From Pantoea agglomerans (lineage in GTDB: Bacteria > Pseudomonadota > Gammaproteobacteria > Enterobacterales > Enterobacteriaceae): a stretch of 64,000 bases of DNA. This document shows, in pieces, positions 18,408 through 28,485 of this stretch. Below the pieces are notes generated by a model, which saw only the letters and a program-made list of their open reading frames with translations, did no database searches and had not been told where the DNA came from. The translations under genes and the position numbers were made by a program. The DNA lies in assembly GCF_020149765.1 (NCBI RefSeq), contig NZ_CP083809.1:2170001-2234000 (forward strand), given 5' to 3'. Within the stretch, counting starts at the first letter, position 1. Each line of letters begins with the position of its first letter.

Positions 18408-18630
18408 TACCTCTCCTTATCCACACAGTTTTCAGGGTCTTCAGGGATTTTCCCATAGTTACCGGTAAAAATCTCGTTTTATCCCGCAAGCCTTGTTAGA
18501 ATCCCCGGCTTTGTTGCGCAACTGACGCAACGCTGATGCCGTTCGCACGCAACAGCCCCTGTTTTGTCCTGCCCAGTGAGTATTTCACCGACAAAAACTG
18601 TAGCGAATTAACAGAAATCTCGCTTAGCGG

Positions 18631-18646
18631 ACGCAAACGTTTAACA
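18631..18646 (+). promoter_or_regulatory. PurR operator upstream of purR
   Basis: ACGCAAACGTTTAACA contains the PUR-box core GCAAACGTTT. It lies 46 bp before the purR start, as expected for purR autoregulation. Confidence 0.85.
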
Positions 18647-18691
18647 TTATGCTTATCAGTGAGTTATTGGTAAGCCTGGAGTCTCTTTTTA

Positions 18692-19717
18692 ATGGCAACA
18701 ATTAAAGATGTCGCGAAGCGCGCGGGTGTCTCCACCACCACCGTTTCCCACGTGATCAACAAAACGCGCTTCGTTGCGGAAGAGACGCGCAACGCCGTCT
18801 GGCAGGCGATTCAGGAATTACACTATTCGCCCAGCGCCGTGGCGCGCAGCCTGAAGGTCAATCACACTAAAACGCTGGGGCTGCTCGCCACCTCCAGCGA
18901 AGCGCCCTATTTTGCGGAAATCATCGAAGCGGTCGAGCATCACTGCTTCGAACGCGGCTACACCCTGATCCTCGGTAACGCCCATAACGATCTGCAGAAG
19001 CAGCGCGCCTACCTGTCAATGATGGCGCAGAAGCGCGTCGACGGCCTGCTGGTGATGTGCTCCGAGTATCCGGACGATCTGCTGAAGATGCTGGAAGAGA
19101 ACCGCAATATTCCGATGGTGGTGATGGACTGGGGCGAATCGCGCGGCGACTTTACCGATACCGTGCTCGATAACGCCTTCCAGGGCGGCTATCTGGCGGG
19201 CCGCTATCTGATCGAACGCGGCCATCGTGATATCGGCGCGATCCCCGGCCAGCTGGAGCGTAACACCGGCGGCGGCCGCCATGCGGGATTTTTGAAAGCG
19301 CTGGAGGAAGCGGGCATCTCGGTGCGTCCCGAGTGGATCGTGCAGGGCGATTTCGAGCCGGAATCGGGCTATCAGGCGATGCAGCAAATCCTGCAGCAGA
19401 AGCAGCGCCCGACGGCGATCTTCTGCGGCGGCGATATTATGGCGATGGGCGCGATCTGCGCTGCCGACGAGATGGGGCTGCGCGTGCCGCAGGATATTTC
19501 GGTGATCGGCTATGACAACGTGCGCAACGCGCGCTACTTTACCCCGGCGCTCACCACCGTGCATCAGCCGAAAGCCCAGCTCGGCGAAAAAGCGCTGGAG
19601 ATGCTGCTGGATCGCATCACCAGCAAACGCGAAGTGTCGCAGACCATTGAAGTGCATCCCACGCTGATTGAGCGTCGTTCAGTCGGCGACGGTCCGTTCC
19701 GCGACTACCGCCGTTAA
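18692..19717 (+). CDS. purR: Purine repressor PurR
   Basis: This LacI-family repressor uses hypoxanthine or guanine as corepressor and controls purine synthesis genes. The 341 residues match E. coli PurR in length: DNA-binding head [20 protein letters not shown] (2-21) with the hinge helix [10 protein letters not shown] near 50, then the periplasmic-binding-protein-like core ending in [21 protein letters not shown] box lies upstream. Its stop codon overlaps that of punR by 4 nt in tail-to-tail orientation. Confidence 0.97.
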   Translation: MATIKDVAKRAGVSTTTVSHVINKTRFVAEETRNAVWQAIQELHYSPSAVARSLKVNHTKTLGLLATSSEAPYFAEIIEAVEHHCFERGYTLILGNAHNDLQKQRAYLSMMAQKRVDGLLVMCSEYPDDLLKMLEENRNIPMVVMDWGESRGDFTDTVLDNAFQGGYLAGRYLIERGHRDIGAIPGQLERNTGGGRHAGFLKALEEAGISVRPEWIVQGDFEPESGYQAMQQILQQKQRPTAIFCGGDIMAMGAICAADEMGLRVPQDISVIGYDNVRNARYFTPALTTVHQPKAQLGEKALEMLLDRITSKREVSQTIEVHPTLIERRSVGDGPFRDYRR

Positions 19718-20619
19718 TCTTCGCTTAACCACTCCTGATTGAGCGTTTGCGCATCGCCGAGATAGCTGAGCAGCCAGCTGAGCGCCGGCGATGCGCCCGC
19801 TTCCGACCAGCTCACGCAGCAGGGACTTTCCGGAAAGGCGGTTGGCAGCGTCAGCTCAACCAGCTCCCCCTTATCCAGCAGCGGGCGCGCCACATGGCCC
19901 GGCATCATCGCCACGCATAACCCATCCAGCACGCAGGCCAGCCCCGCCTGCCAGTCCGGCACCACCAGACGCCGCTGGTTATCCAGCGTCCAGGTCATGC
20001 GGCGCGGCAGCGCGCGCGAGGTATCCTCCAGCACCAGCGAGGGCCAGGCGCGCAGTGCGTCATCGTCGAGCTGCGGCTGCTGCGTCAGCGGATGCTGGCG
20101 CGCCACCACGCAGCGCCAGTTCAGCGCGCCCATATCGCGAAAGGAAAAGCGCCCGCCCACCGGGATCGCCTGGGTGGCACCGATCGCCACATCGACGCGC
20201 CCGTCCGCCAGCGCGTCCCAGACGCCGTTAAATACCTCATAGCTGATATGCAGCTCCATATCGGGAAAGTGGCGATAGAAGTCAGTAACCAGCTGGCGGC
20301 TGCGCGGCAGCTTCACGATACAATCAACCGCGATGCTGAGCTTGCCGCGCCAGCCGTTCGCCAGCTGCTGACACTGCCTGCGGGTGGCGAGCATTTTTTT
20401 GATAACCTCGCGTCCTTCACGCACGAAATGCTCGCCTGCAGGGGTGAGGGCCACGTCGCGATGCTGCCGTTCGAACAGCGGCACCGCCAGCCAGCTTTCC
20501 AGCTGGCGCACCGTATAGCTGACGGCAGAGGGCACGCGGTGCAGCTCCTGCGCGGCGGCGCTGAAACTGCCGGTGCGCGCGACGGCATCAACAACTTCAA
20601 GCGCATATTCAGACCACAT
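19714..20619 (-). CDS. punR: LysR-type regulator PunR (YdhB)
   Basis: This 301-residue LysR-type activator controls the divergent purine nucleoside transporter punC in E. coli. The N-terminal winged helix-turn-helix reads [20 protein letters not shown], then [20 protein letters not shown]; the effector domain follows from about residue 90. The ATG at 20619 ([10 protein letters not shown]) has AAGGA before it; an extra ATG five codons upstream is not conserved. The C-terminus is slightly shorter than in E. coli (310). Confidence 0.93.
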   Translation of the reverse strand: MWSEYALEVVDAVARTGSFSAAAQELHRVPSAVSYTVRQLESWLAVPLFERQHRDVALTPAGEHFVREGREVIKKMLATRRQCQQLANGWRGKLSIAVDCIVKLPRSRQLVTDFYRHFPDMELHISYEVFNGVWDALADGRVDVAIGATQAIPVGGRFSFRDMGALNWRCVVARQHPLTQQPQLDDDALRAWPSLVLEDTSRALPRRMTWTLDNQRRLVVPDWQAGLACVLDGLCVAMMPGHVARPLLDKGELVELTLPTAFPESPCCVSWSEAGASPALSWLLSYLGDAQTLNQEWLSED

Positions 20620-20738
20620 GCTTTTTCCTTTCAAAAATTTTCACAGCACTCTGCAAATATTAACGTTTCACAGCGGCGGGCGCACCCTTTTACACTTTGC
20701 CGCGTTCAACCTGCCTGACGAAAGATGAGATAAACACC

Positions 20739-21941
20739 ATGCTGTCCTCAAAAGGATTTATGCCCTACCTCGCCCTGCTCAGTATGCTGGGCTTTCTGGC
20801 GACCGATATGTACCTGCCCGCCTTTGGCGCGATGCAGATGAGCTTCAATACCTCGCCCGGCATCATCAGCGCCAGTATGAGCCTGTTCCTGGCAGGCTTT
20901 GCCATCGGCCAGCTCTTCTGGGGCCCGCTCTCTGACCGCATCGGTCGAAAACCGGTGCTGCTGATGGGGCTGGGGCTGTTCGCGCTCGGCTGCGCCGGCA
21001 TGCTGTTGGTGGAAAACGCGGCGCTGATGCTGGCGCTGCGCTTTATTCAGGCGATCGGCGTCTGCGCCGCGGCGGTGAGCTGGCAGGCGCTGGTGGTGGA
21101 TCGCTATCCGCGCGCGCGCGCCAATAAGGTGTTCGCCACCATTATGCCGCTGGTAGCGCTTTCCCCGGCGCTGGCACCGCTGCTGGGCGCCTGGCTGGTT
21201 AGCCATTTTCACTGGCGTTCAATTTTTCTGGTGCTGACGCTGACCGGCGTCGCGCTGATGCTGGTGACGCTGCGTCTGCCCACCACCCGTCCGACGGCGA
21301 AGGCGACGGGGGATCAGCCGGGCTTTTTCTCGCTGCTGCGCTCCGGCGTCTATAGCGGCAACGTATTGATCTACGCCGCCTGCTCCGCCAGCTTTTTCGC
21401 CTGGCTGACCGGATCGCCCTTTATTCTCGCCGATGCGGGCCTGACGCCGGCGGACATCGGCCTGAGCTATATTCCGCAAACTATCGCCTTCCTGCTGGGC
21501 GGATTCGGCTGCCGCGCGCTGCTTAACCGCTATGCCGGTGCGCAACTGCTCCCCTGGCTGCTGGCCCTCTACAGCCTGAGCGTGGCGTCACTGTTCGGCG
21601 TGGCGCTCAGCGGCAGCCATAACCTGATCGCCCTGCTGCTGCCCTTCTGCGGCATGGCGCTGGCGAACGGCGCGATCTACCCGGTGGTGGTGTCAAACGC
21701 GCTGCTGCCTTTCCCCCACGCCACCGGTAAAGCCGCCGCGCTGCAAAATACGCTGCAGCTCGGCCTCTGCTTCCTCGCCAGCCTGGCGGTCTCTGCAGGT
21801 TTACAACAGCCGCTGCTGATGACTACGCTCATTATGGTGACCACTATTGCTCTGGCGCTAGCGGGCTACGTCTGGCAGCGACGCGCCAGCGCACAAACGG
21901 ATATTGTCCACGCGACGACTCCCTGCCAGGATAATCACTAA
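20739..21941 (+). CDS. punC: Purine nucleoside MFS transporter PunC (YdhC)
   Basis: This 400-residue Bcr/CflA-type major facilitator has 12 predicted membrane helices. Motifs: [15 protein letters not shown] in helix 1, the loop 2-3 signature [33 protein letters not shown] in helix 4, and [19 protein letters not shown]. coli PunC imports adenosine and related nucleosides under PunR control. The ATG at 20739 fits the family start; the frame is open to 20697. It is divergent from punR, with 119 bp between the starts. Confidence 0.92.
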   Translation: MLSSKGFMPYLALLSMLGFLATDMYLPAFGAMQMSFNTSPGIISASMSLFLAGFAIGQLFWGPLSDRIGRKPVLLMGLGLFALGCAGMLLVENAALMLALRFIQAIGVCAAAVSWQALVVDRYPRARANKVFATIMPLVALSPALAPLLGAWLVSHFHWRSIFLVLTLTGVALMLVTLRLPTTRPTAKATGDQPGFFSLLRSGVYSGNVLIYAACSASFFAWLTGSPFILADAGLTPADIGLSYIPQTIAFLLGGFGCRALLNRYAGAQLLPWLLALYSLSVASLFGVALSGSHNLIALLLPFCGMALANGAIYPVVVSNALLPFPHATGKAAALQNTLQLGLCFLASLAVSAGLQQPLLMTTLIMVTTIALALAGYVWQRRASAQTDIVHATTPCQDNH

Positions 21942-22249
21942 GACAACTTTTATAGTTAGCGCCCTAACAATAAGTCGTTGAATACTGACCTGGTTGAGCA
22001 TATACTCGATCAGGTCAATAAATCTGCAACAAATCAATAACATAATTGTTCTATTATTAGGCGAAGCTTATCGCCCGGATGGTGTCTGCGCGCGCGCTTT
22101 CTGCTGCGTCAGACAACGGTTTTCAGATCCAATCCTCTGTAAAACGTCGGATATCAGGCGCACGGAGCAATCCGTGACATTTCTCACAGGCCTTGAGAAA
22201 TTGACTATTCTTTTTCTCAGGTTCAACGCGGACAGGTGATGGAGTAGCT
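21942..22249 (+). promoter_or_regulatory. cfa leader and promoter region
   Basis: This 308-bp gap precedes cfa. CTATTCT (TATTCT at 22206-22211) would give a transcript starting about 32 nt before the ATG, like the sigma-S promoter of E. coli cfa. A 7-bp inverted repeat (tttctca/tgagaaa, 22180-22200) lies just upstream and would fold in any longer leader. No other gene is seen. Confidence 0.45.
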
Positions 22250-23398
22250 ATGAGTTCATCGTTAATAGAAGAAGTGAGCCTTGAAGAAAACCACTGGTAT
22301 CGCATTGTCCATGAAATGCTGGAAAAGGCGGACATCGAAATCAACGGCAGTCGCTCCTGGGATATTCAGGTTAAGCATCCTGACTTTTTTAAGCGGGTGA
22401 TTCAGGAAGGCTCACTTGGTCTTGGCGAAGCTTATATGGATGGCTGGTGGGAGTGCGAACGGCTGGATATGTTTTTTCACCGCGTGCTAAAGCACAAGCT
22501 GGACCAGCAGTTGCCGCACCACTTCAAAGATACGCTGCGCGTCGCCGCCGCGCGCCTCACCAACCTGCAGTCAAAAAAACGCGCATGGATCGTCGGTAAA
22601 GAGCACTACGATCTGGGGAACGACCTCTTCTCGCTGATGCTCGATCCCTATATGCAATACTCCTGCGCCTACTGGAAAGAGGCCGCGACCCTGGAGCAGG
22701 CGCAGGAAGCGAAGCTGGATATGATCTGCCGCAAACTGCAGCTGGAACCCGGTATGACGCTGCTGGATATCGGCTGCGGCTGGGGCGGGCTGGCCGAGTA
22801 TGCTGCCCGCCACTACGGCGCGGTGGTGCACGGCGTGACCATCTCGGCAGAGCAGCAGAAGCTGGCGCAGCAGCGCTGCGAAGGACTCGACGTCACTATC
22901 CTGCTGCAGGATTATCGCGATCTTAACCAGCAGTTTGACCGCATCGTTTCGGTGGGTATGTTTGAACACGTTGGCCCGAAAAACTACGCCACCTACTTCG
23001 ACGTGGTGGACCGCAACCTCAAGCCGGACGGCCTGTTCCTGCTGCATACCATCGGCGCAATCCGCACCGATATGAATGTCGATCCCTGGATTGATAAGTA
23101 TATTTTCCCCAACGGCTGCCTGCCGTCGGTGCGCCATATCGCCGACGCCAGCGAGTCTCACTTTATCCTCGAAGACTGGCATAATTTCGGCGCAGATTAC
23201 GACACCACGCTGATGGCCTGGTATGCGCGTTTTCTTGAGGCCTGGCCGCAGCTGGCCGAGAAGTACGGCGAACGCTTTAAGCGCATGTTTAGCTACTACC
23301 TTAACGCCTGCGCCGGCGCCTTTCGCGCCCGCGATATTCAGCTGTGGCAGGTGGTCTTTAGCCGTGGCGTAGAGGGCGGCCTGCGCGTCGCGCGCTAA
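22250..23398 (+). CDS. cfa: Cyclopropane-fatty-acyl-phospholipid synthase
   Basis: This enzyme methylenates unsaturated phospholipid acyl chains with S-adenosylmethionine, protecting stationary-phase membranes from acid. It has 382 residues, as in E. coli. The SAM-binding motif LLDIGCGWGGLAEYAA lies near residue 172, HYDLGNDLF near 118 binds lipid, and the active-site Cys is in MQYSCAYW. GGAG precedes the ATG. It has a long upstream leader (see that entry) and a terminator downstream. Confidence 0.97.
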   Translation: MSSSLIEEVSLEENHWYRIVHEMLEKADIEINGSRSWDIQVKHPDFFKRVIQEGSLGLGEAYMDGWWECERLDMFFHRVLKHKLDQQLPHHFKDTLRVAAARLTNLQSKKRAWIVGKEHYDLGNDLFSLMLDPYMQYSCAYWKEAATLEQAQEAKLDMICRKLQLEPGMTLLDIGCGWGGLAEYAARHYGAVVHGVTISAEQQKLAQQRCEGLDVTILLQDYRDLNQQFDRIVSVGMFEHVGPKNYATYFDVVDRNLKPDGLFLLHTIGAIRTDMNVDPWIDKYIFPNGCLPSVRHIADASESHFILEDWHNFGADYDTTLMAWYARFLEAWPQLAEKYGERFKRMFSYYLNACAGAFRARDIQLWQVVFSRGVEGGLRVAR

Positions 23399-23413
23399 AC
23401 CGCAAAAATGAAT

Positions 23414-23436
23414 AAGGCGCATGAAGCGCCTTTTTT
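23414..23436 (+). terminator. Terminator after cfa
   Basis: The stem aaggcgc/gcgcctt with a 5-nt loop is followed by T6. It lies 16 nt after the cfa stop, next to the convergent ribC stop. Confidence 0.85.
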
Positions 23437-23440
23437 ATGC

Positions 23441-24079
23441 TTATTCGACGTCGGGCCGCAGGGCGGCGGCTTCGCGCTGCGCCAGTACGCGCTCGACGGT
23501 ATCGACGATCGCCTGGGTGTGCGGATCGATCTCAATATTGACGCGGTGTCCCAGCTTCTTCGCGCCAAGCGTGGTGCGCTCGAGGGTTTCCGGGATTAAA
23601 TAGACGCAAAATTTGCTTTTGGTCACTTCGCCCACGGTCAGGCTAATGCCGTCAATACCGACAAAACCTTTATGCAGAATATATTTCATCTGCGCCGGGT
23701 CCTGAATTTTAAACCAGACTTCGCGGTTATTTTCTGACTGGATAATTTTGCAGATTTCCGCAGTGGTCATAATATGGCCAGACATCAGGTGGCCGCCGAT
23801 CTCATCGCTGAATTTCGCCGCGCGCTCAATATTGACCACGTCGCCTTCCTGCAGATCGCCTAAATTGGTAACGCGCAGCGTTTCTTTAATCAGATCGAAA
23901 CTGACGCGGTTACCCTCAATCGCGGTAACGGTCAGGCAGCAGCCATTGTGCGCCACCGATGCGCCCAGCGCCAGCCCCGGCAGCAGCTCTTCCGGCAGCT
24001 CTGCGATATGGGTGCGAAACAGATCTTTTTCTTCAATGGACACAATCTTTGCGGTGCCCTGCACAATTCCGGTAAACAT
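23441..24079 (-). CDS. ribC: Riboflavin synthase
   Basis: This enzyme dismutates two 6,7-dimethyl-8-ribityllumazines to riboflavin. The 212 residues form two lumazine-binding repeats: [17 protein letters not shown]...[13 protein letters not shown], then the second repeat with GHIMTTAEI and [15 protein letters not shown]. The first Met-Phe-Thr is characteristic. It is named ribC in E. coli (ribE in other naming schemes). It is divergent from mdtK. No FMN riboswitch is evident in the 193-bp upstream gap. Confidence 0.95.
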   Translation of the reverse strand: MFTGIVQGTAKIVSIEEKDLFRTHIAELPEELLPGLALGASVAHNGCCLTVTAIEGNRVSFDLIKETLRVTNLGDLQEGDVVNIERAAKFSDEIGGHLMSGHIMTTAEICKIIQSENNREVWFKIQDPAQMKYILHKGFVGIDGISLTVGEVTKSKFCVYLIPETLERTTLGAKKLGHRVNIEIDPHTQAIVDTVERVLAQREAAALRPDVE

Positions 24080-24272
24080 AGTTTTGGCCTCTGCGAAGTT
24101 TGCCCTAGCTTATCACAGCTTAGCGCGCGGATATTATTTCCGCGTCGCGTCCGCTTTACAGCCGCAATATAACGCACAGCGTGACAAAACTTGGTGAATC
24201 TTGTTAATGCCGCTACACTAACCGCGCATTTCTCTGGGATCACTCCCCTTTTCTTATTAAACAGGTGTTAAC

Positions 24273-25646
24273 GTGCAGAAGTATTTAACAGAAGCGCGTC
24301 AATTGCTTGCCCTTGCGATTCCGGTCATCCTTGCTCAGGTGGCGCAGACCGCAATGGGATTTGTAGATACCATCATGGCCGGCGCGGTTAGCGCCACGGA
24401 TATGGCCGCCGTTGCAGTCGGCACCTCTATCTGGCTTCCCGCCATTTTATTCGGCCATGGTCTTCTGCTTGCATTGACGCCAACCGTTGCGCAACTCAAC
24501 GGCTCCGGCCGCCGCGAACGTATTGCTGAACAGGTGCGTCAGGCCTACTGGCTGGCCTTTTTCGTCGCCATTCTGATTATGGTGTTGCTGTGGAACGCCG
24601 GTTACCTGATTCGCGCCATGCAGGATATTGACGAACAGCTGGCGCTAAAGGCGGAAGGCTATCTCCACGCCCTGCTGTGGGGGGCGCCCGGCTATCTCTT
24701 CTTCCAGGTGATGCGCAACCAGTGCGAAGGCCTGTCGAAAACCAAACCCGGCATGGTGATGGGCTTTATCGGCCTGCTGGTCAATATCCCGCTGAACTGG
24801 ATCTTTATCTACGGCCACTTCGGTATGCCGGCGCTGGGCGGCGTCGGCTGCGGCGTGGCGACCGGGTCGGTTTACTGGGTGATGTTCCTGGTGATGCGCC
24901 TGTGGGTGCGCCGCATGGGCGCCATGCGCGATATTCGCATGGCCTCTCGCTGGTCGCCGCCGTCGCGCGCCGTGCTGCAGCGCCTCTTTTCGCTCGGCCT
25001 GCCGGTGGCGCTGGCGCTCTTTTTTGAGGTCACGCTGTTCGCGGTGGTCGCGCTGATGGTGTCGCCGCTGGGCATTGTGGACGTGGCGGGCCACCAGATC
25101 GCGCTGAACTTTAGCTCGCTGATGTTCGTGCTGCCGCTGTCGCTGGGGGTCGCCACCACGATCCGCGTCGGCTACCGGCTGGGCCAGGGCTCGGCGGAGC
25201 AGGCGCGCGTCGCGGCCTGGACCGCGCAGGGCGTCGGCGTTTGCATGGTGGCGATAACCGCGCTGTTCACCGTGATCTTCCGCCATCAGATCGCCCTGCT
25301 CTATAACGACAATCCGGAAGTGGTCGCACTGGCGGCGCAGCTGATGCTGCTGGCGGCGATCTATCAGTTCTCCGATTCGATTCAGGTGATCGGCAGCGGC
25401 ATTCTGCGCGGCTATAAAGATACGCGTTCTATCTTCTTTATTACCTTTATCGCCTACTGGCTGCTGGGGCTGCCCAGCGGCTATACGCTGGCGATGACCG
25501 ACTGGGTGGTGCCGCGCATGGGCCCGGCAGGCTTCTGGTGCGGGTTTATTATCGGCCTGACCTCGGCGGCGGTCATGATGCTGTGGCGCATTCGCCGTCT
25601 GCAACAGCTGCCTGCGCAGGTCATCCTTGCGCGCGCGGCGCGCTGA
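24273..25646 (+). CDS. mdtK: Multidrug/Na+ antiporter MdtK (MATE family)
   Basis: This 457-residue inner-membrane efflux protein has 12 predicted helices and equals the E. coli length. Family motifs are [24 protein letters not shown] in helix 1, [15 protein letters not shown] and [21 protein letters not shown]. It exports cationic drugs such as norfloxacin in exchange for sodium. The start is GTG at 24273 with ACAGGTG upstream, giving [15 protein letters not shown]. In E. coli it also neighbours ribC and the tRNA-Val genes. Confidence 0.95.
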   Translation: MQKYLTEARQLLALAIPVILAQVAQTAMGFVDTIMAGAVSATDMAAVAVGTSIWLPAILFGHGLLLALTPTVAQLNGSGRRERIAEQVRQAYWLAFFVAILIMVLLWNAGYLIRAMQDIDEQLALKAEGYLHALLWGAPGYLFFQVMRNQCEGLSKTKPGMVMGFIGLLVNIPLNWIFIYGHFGMPALGGVGCGVATGSVYWVMFLVMRLWVRRMGAMRDIRMASRWSPPSRAVLQRLFSLGLPVALALFFEVTLFAVVALMVSPLGIVDVAGHQIALNFSSLMFVLPLSLGVATTIRVGYRLGQGSAEQARVAAWTAQGVGVCMVAITALFTVIFRHQIALLYNDNPEVVALAAQLMLLAAIYQFSDSIQVIGSGILRGYKDTRSIFFITFIAYWLLGLPSGYTLAMTDWVVPRMGPAGFWCGFIIGLTSAAVMMLWRIRRLQQLPAQVILARAAR

Positions 25647-25799
25647 GGCGTGTCGCCAGGAGAGACGAGCGGGCTGCGGCCCGTCGCTCTTCTGCGGGGT
25701 ACCTGGCCCTGGAAAGCGCCTGTAACGTCCCGCCGCGCCTAAAAAAACGACGCATAGCGCAGTTGCTGGTCAGTCAGCACGAAAAAAGCGTTTTTCCCC

Positions 25800-25828
25800 T
25801 TGCCAGCGTTGCGGCGTGTCGTTAATAT
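25800..25828 (+). promoter_or_regulatory. Promoter of the tRNA-Val cluster
   Basis: TTGCCA and TAATAT are separated by exactly 17 bp, followed by a GC-rich discriminator, as in stable-RNA promoters under stringent control. The first tRNA begins about 24 nt after the expected start point. Confidence 0.75.
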
Positions 25829-25858
25829 TCGTCCCCGCTGTCGCCCTGACAGCGTGTT

Positions 25859-25935
25859 GCGCTCTTAGCTCAGTTGGTTAGAGCACCACCTTGACATGGT
25901 GGGGGTCGATGGTTCGAGTCCATTAGAGCGCACCA
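25859..25935 (+). tRNA. tRNA-Val (GAC), copy 1
   Basis: This 77-nt cloverleaf has acceptor stem GCGCTCT/AGAGCGC, D-arm TAGCTCAGTTGGTTAGAGC, anticodon loop TTGACAT (anticodon GAC), T-loop GGTTCGAGTCC, and an encoded CCA end. It reads GUC and GUU valine codons. It is the first of three tandem copies. Confidence 0.97.
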
Positions 25936-25938
25936 AGT

Positions 25939-26015
25939 GCGTCCGTAGCTCAGTTGGTTAGAGCACCACCTTGACATGGTGGGGGTCGGTGGTTCGAGTC
26001 CACTCGGACGCACCA
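25939..26015 (+). tRNA. tRNA-Val (GAC), copy 2
   Basis: This 77-nt tRNA has the same D-arm and anticodon arm as copy 1, acceptor stem GCGTCCG/CGGACGC and encoded CCA. It starts 3 nt after copy 1. The acceptor and T-stem match E. coli valW. Confidence 0.97.
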
Positions 26016-26027
26016 GTTTTTCTTAAT

Positions 26028-26104
26028 GCGTTCTTAGCTCAGTTGGTTAGAGCACCACCTTGACATGGTGGGGGTCGATGGTTCGAGTCCATTAGAACGC
26101 ACCA
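26028..26104 (+). tRNA. tRNA-Val (GAC), copy 3
   Basis: This 77-nt tRNA has acceptor stem GCGTTCT/AGAACGC and encoded CCA. It starts 12 nt after copy 2. Its T-arm is the same as in copy 1, so copies 1 and 3 are the closest pair. E. coli has only two genes at this site (valV, valW). Confidence 0.97.
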
Positions 26105-26176
26105 CTCTTGCTTTTTTCCTCCCTTGCGCAACTTCACTTTTTCTTGATCTCCATCGTTTCCTTCTCTGCTTTTTAA

Positions 26177-26205
26177 TTGGTTTTCGTATACTTAGCGACT
26201 ATACT
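26177..26205 (+). promoter_or_regulatory. pykF promoter
   Basis: TTGGTT and TATACT are separated by 17 bp. The expected start point is near 26212, leaving a leader of about 240 nt before pykF. The remainder of the 344-bp gap after the tRNAs shows no gene. Confidence 0.7.
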
Positions 26206-26223
26206 ATCCCGCGTTGTTCCACT

Positions 26224-26237
26224 TGAAAGGTTTCAGC
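26224..26237 (-). promoter_or_regulatory. Cra (FruR) operator of pykF
   Basis: Read on the minus strand, GCTGAAACCTTTCA fits all 14 positions of the Cra consensus RSTGAAWCSNTHHW. It lies just downstream of the predicted pykF start point, a position from which Cra represses glycolytic genes. Confidence 0.85.
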
Positions 26238-26448
26238 GCGGCGTGCCTATGGCGATAACTCTTACTCTTTGCGCAACACGCTCTTGTCGGTTTCCTGACG
26301 TAACCGCACAACTTCCCTGCACGCTCAGCCTTCGTCACCTATTCTTACGTTGTACTGTCCGTTTCGTTATCAACCAGAATTCTCATTTCGATGCGTCGTC
26401 ATCGAATCCCAACCTTCATTATCCATCACAACTTACAGATAACCTGTC

Positions 26449-27861
26449 ATGAAAAAGACCAAGATCGTTTGTACTATCGGCCCGAAAACCGAATCAGAAG
26501 AGATGCTGACCCAGCTGCTTGAAGCCGGCATGAACGTTATGCGCCTCAACTTCTCCCACGGCGATTACGCCGAGCACGGTCAGCGCATCGCCAACATGCG
26601 CGCGGTTATGCAGAAAACCGGCCGCAAGGCCGCTATCCTGCTCGACACCAAAGGGCCGGAAATCCGCACCATGAAACTGGAAGGCGGTAACGACGTCTCG
26701 CTGAAAGCGGGACAGACCTTTACCTTTACCACCGACCAGAGCGTGATCGGTAACAGCGAGCGCGTCGCCGTCACCTACGCTGGTTTCACTGAAGATCTGA
26801 AAATCGGCAACACCGTGCTGGTAGACGATGGTTTGATCGGCATGGAAGTAAAAGAAGTGACGGAAAACACCGTGGTGTGCACCGTGCTGAACAACGGCGA
26901 CCTGGGTGAGAACAAAGGCGTTAACCTGCCGGGCGTCTCTATCCAGCTGCCTGCGCTGGCGGAAAAAGACAAGCGCGACCTGATTTTCGGCTGCGAGCAA
27001 GGCGTTGACTTCGTTGCCGCCTCCTTTATCCGTAAGCGTTCCGACGTGCTGGAGATCCGCGAGCATCTGAAAGCCCACGGCGGCGAACACATTCAGATCA
27101 TCTCCAAGATCGAAAACCAGGAAGGCCTGAACAACTTCGACGAAATCCTGGACGCCTCTGACGGCATCATGGTGGCGCGTGGCGACCTGGGCGTAGAGAT
27201 CCCGGTAGAAGAAGTTATCTTCGCGCAGAAGATGATGATCAAAAAGTGCAACAAGGCGCGCAAGGTCGTTATCACTGCAACCCAGATGCTCGACTCTATG
27301 ATCAAAAACCCGCGCCCTACCCGTGCGGAAGCGGGCGACGTGGCGAACGCCATCCTCGACGGCACCGATGCGGTTATGCTCTCCGGCGAGAGCGCCAAAG
27401 GGAAATACCCGCTGGAGTCAGTGACCATCATGGCCACCATCTGCGAACGTACCGACCGCGTGATGAAATCGCGCATCGACTCGCTGGAAGACTCACGCAA
27501 GCTGCGCATCACGGAAGCGGTGTGTCGCGGTGCGGTAGAAACCGCTGAGAAACTGGAAGCGCCGCTGATTGTCGTGGCGACCGAAGGCGGCAAATCGGCC
27601 AAGTCAGTGCGCAAATACTTCCCGGACGCCACTATCCTTGCGCTGACCACCAACGAGACCACCGCGCGCCAGCTGATCCTGAGCAAAGGCGTTGAAACGC
27701 GTCTGGTGACCGAGATCGCTTCTACCGATGATTTCTACCGCATCGGCAAAGAAGCCGCTCTGGAAAGCGGCTACGCGCAGAAAGGCGACGTCGTGGTAAT
27801 GGTTTCCGGCGCATTAGTACCAAGCGGTACCACAAATACGGCATCTGTACACGTCATTTAA
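26449..27861 (+). CDS. pykF: Pyruvate kinase I
   Basis: This fructose-1,6-bisphosphate-activated enzyme transfers phosphate from PEP to ADP, the last step of glycolysis. It has 470 residues, as in E. coli. Motifs: [38 protein letters not shown], the catalytic Lys region [29 protein letters not shown], and [10 protein letters not shown]. It is directly controlled by Cra (see operator) and works opposite to ppsA, which carries its own Cra site in this window. Confidence 0.98.
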   Translation: MKKTKIVCTIGPKTESEEMLTQLLEAGMNVMRLNFSHGDYAEHGQRIANMRAVMQKTGRKAAILLDTKGPEIRTMKLEGGNDVSLKAGQTFTFTTDQSVIGNSERVAVTYAGFTEDLKIGNTVLVDDGLIGMEVKEVTENTVVCTVLNNGDLGENKGVNLPGVSIQLPALAEKDKRDLIFGCEQGVDFVAASFIRKRSDVLEIREHLKAHGGEHIQIISKIENQEGLNNFDEILDASDGIMVARGDLGVEIPVEEVIFAQKMMIKKCNKARKVVITATQMLDSMIKNPRPTRAEAGDVANAILDGTDAVMLSGESAKGKYPLESVTIMATICERTDRVMKSRIDSLEDSRKLRITEAVCRGAVETAEKLEAPLIVVATEGGKSAKSVRKYFPDATILALTTNETTARQLILSKGVETRLVTEIASTDDFYRIGKEAALESGYAQKGDVVVMVSGALVPSGTTNTASVHVI

Positions 27862-27881
27862 TGTTCGTGAGCATTTATTTT

Positions 27882-27907
27882 AAAGCGCCTTTAGGGGCGC
27901 TTTTTTT
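27882..27907 (+). terminator. Terminator after pykF
   Basis: The stem aaagcgcc/ggcgcttt with a 6-nt loop is followed by a T run, 21 nt after the pykF stop. Confidence 0.92.
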
Positions 27908-28089
27908 ATTCCGTCACTAATACAAAACCGGGAAATTTCCAATCGATAATAACTATTCAATATCCTCCGAAATTAAGGTTAATCCGATTAAATCTCTCTG
28001 TTTTCGCTAAATATTTTTATCATGTGCGGTCAGGCGCTGCTTCTTTGAGCGAACGATCAAGTTTAAGCATGTTCTCATCAAAAATTTAT

Positions 28090-28118
28090 TCTCAACTTAA
28101 AAAGCTTTGTGTAATACT
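28090..28118 (+). promoter_or_regulatory. lpp promoter
   Basis: The stretch from about 28080 to the lpp ATG is nearly identical to the E. coli lpp promoter and leader, including the -10 AATACT at 28113-28118 in an AT-rich context and the leader segment AACTCAATCTAGAGGGTAT. It should be a very strong constitutive promoter. Confidence 0.85.
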
Positions 28119-28159
28119 TGTAACGCTACATGGAGATTAACTCAATCTAGAGGGTATAA

Positions 28160-28399
<240 letters not shown>

Positions 28400-28412
28400 G
28401 AGTTCTGGTATT

Positions 28413-28444
28413 AAAAATGGCGCCCATGTGGCGCCATTTTTTTT
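28413..28444 (+). terminator. Terminator after lpp
   Basis: The 12-bp stem aaaaatggcgcc/ggcgccattttt with a 5-nt loop is followed by T8, 13 nt after the lpp stop. Confidence 0.95.
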
Positions 28445-28485
28445 GCTCTGATTTTGCCGCCACAGCGTGGCGGCGTCTGTCTGAT

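Noticed and set aside
26177..26452. 91-codon frame between the tRNAs and pykF
   Set aside because: It starts on the pykF -35 region, runs through the promoter and Cra site, and its product looks random.
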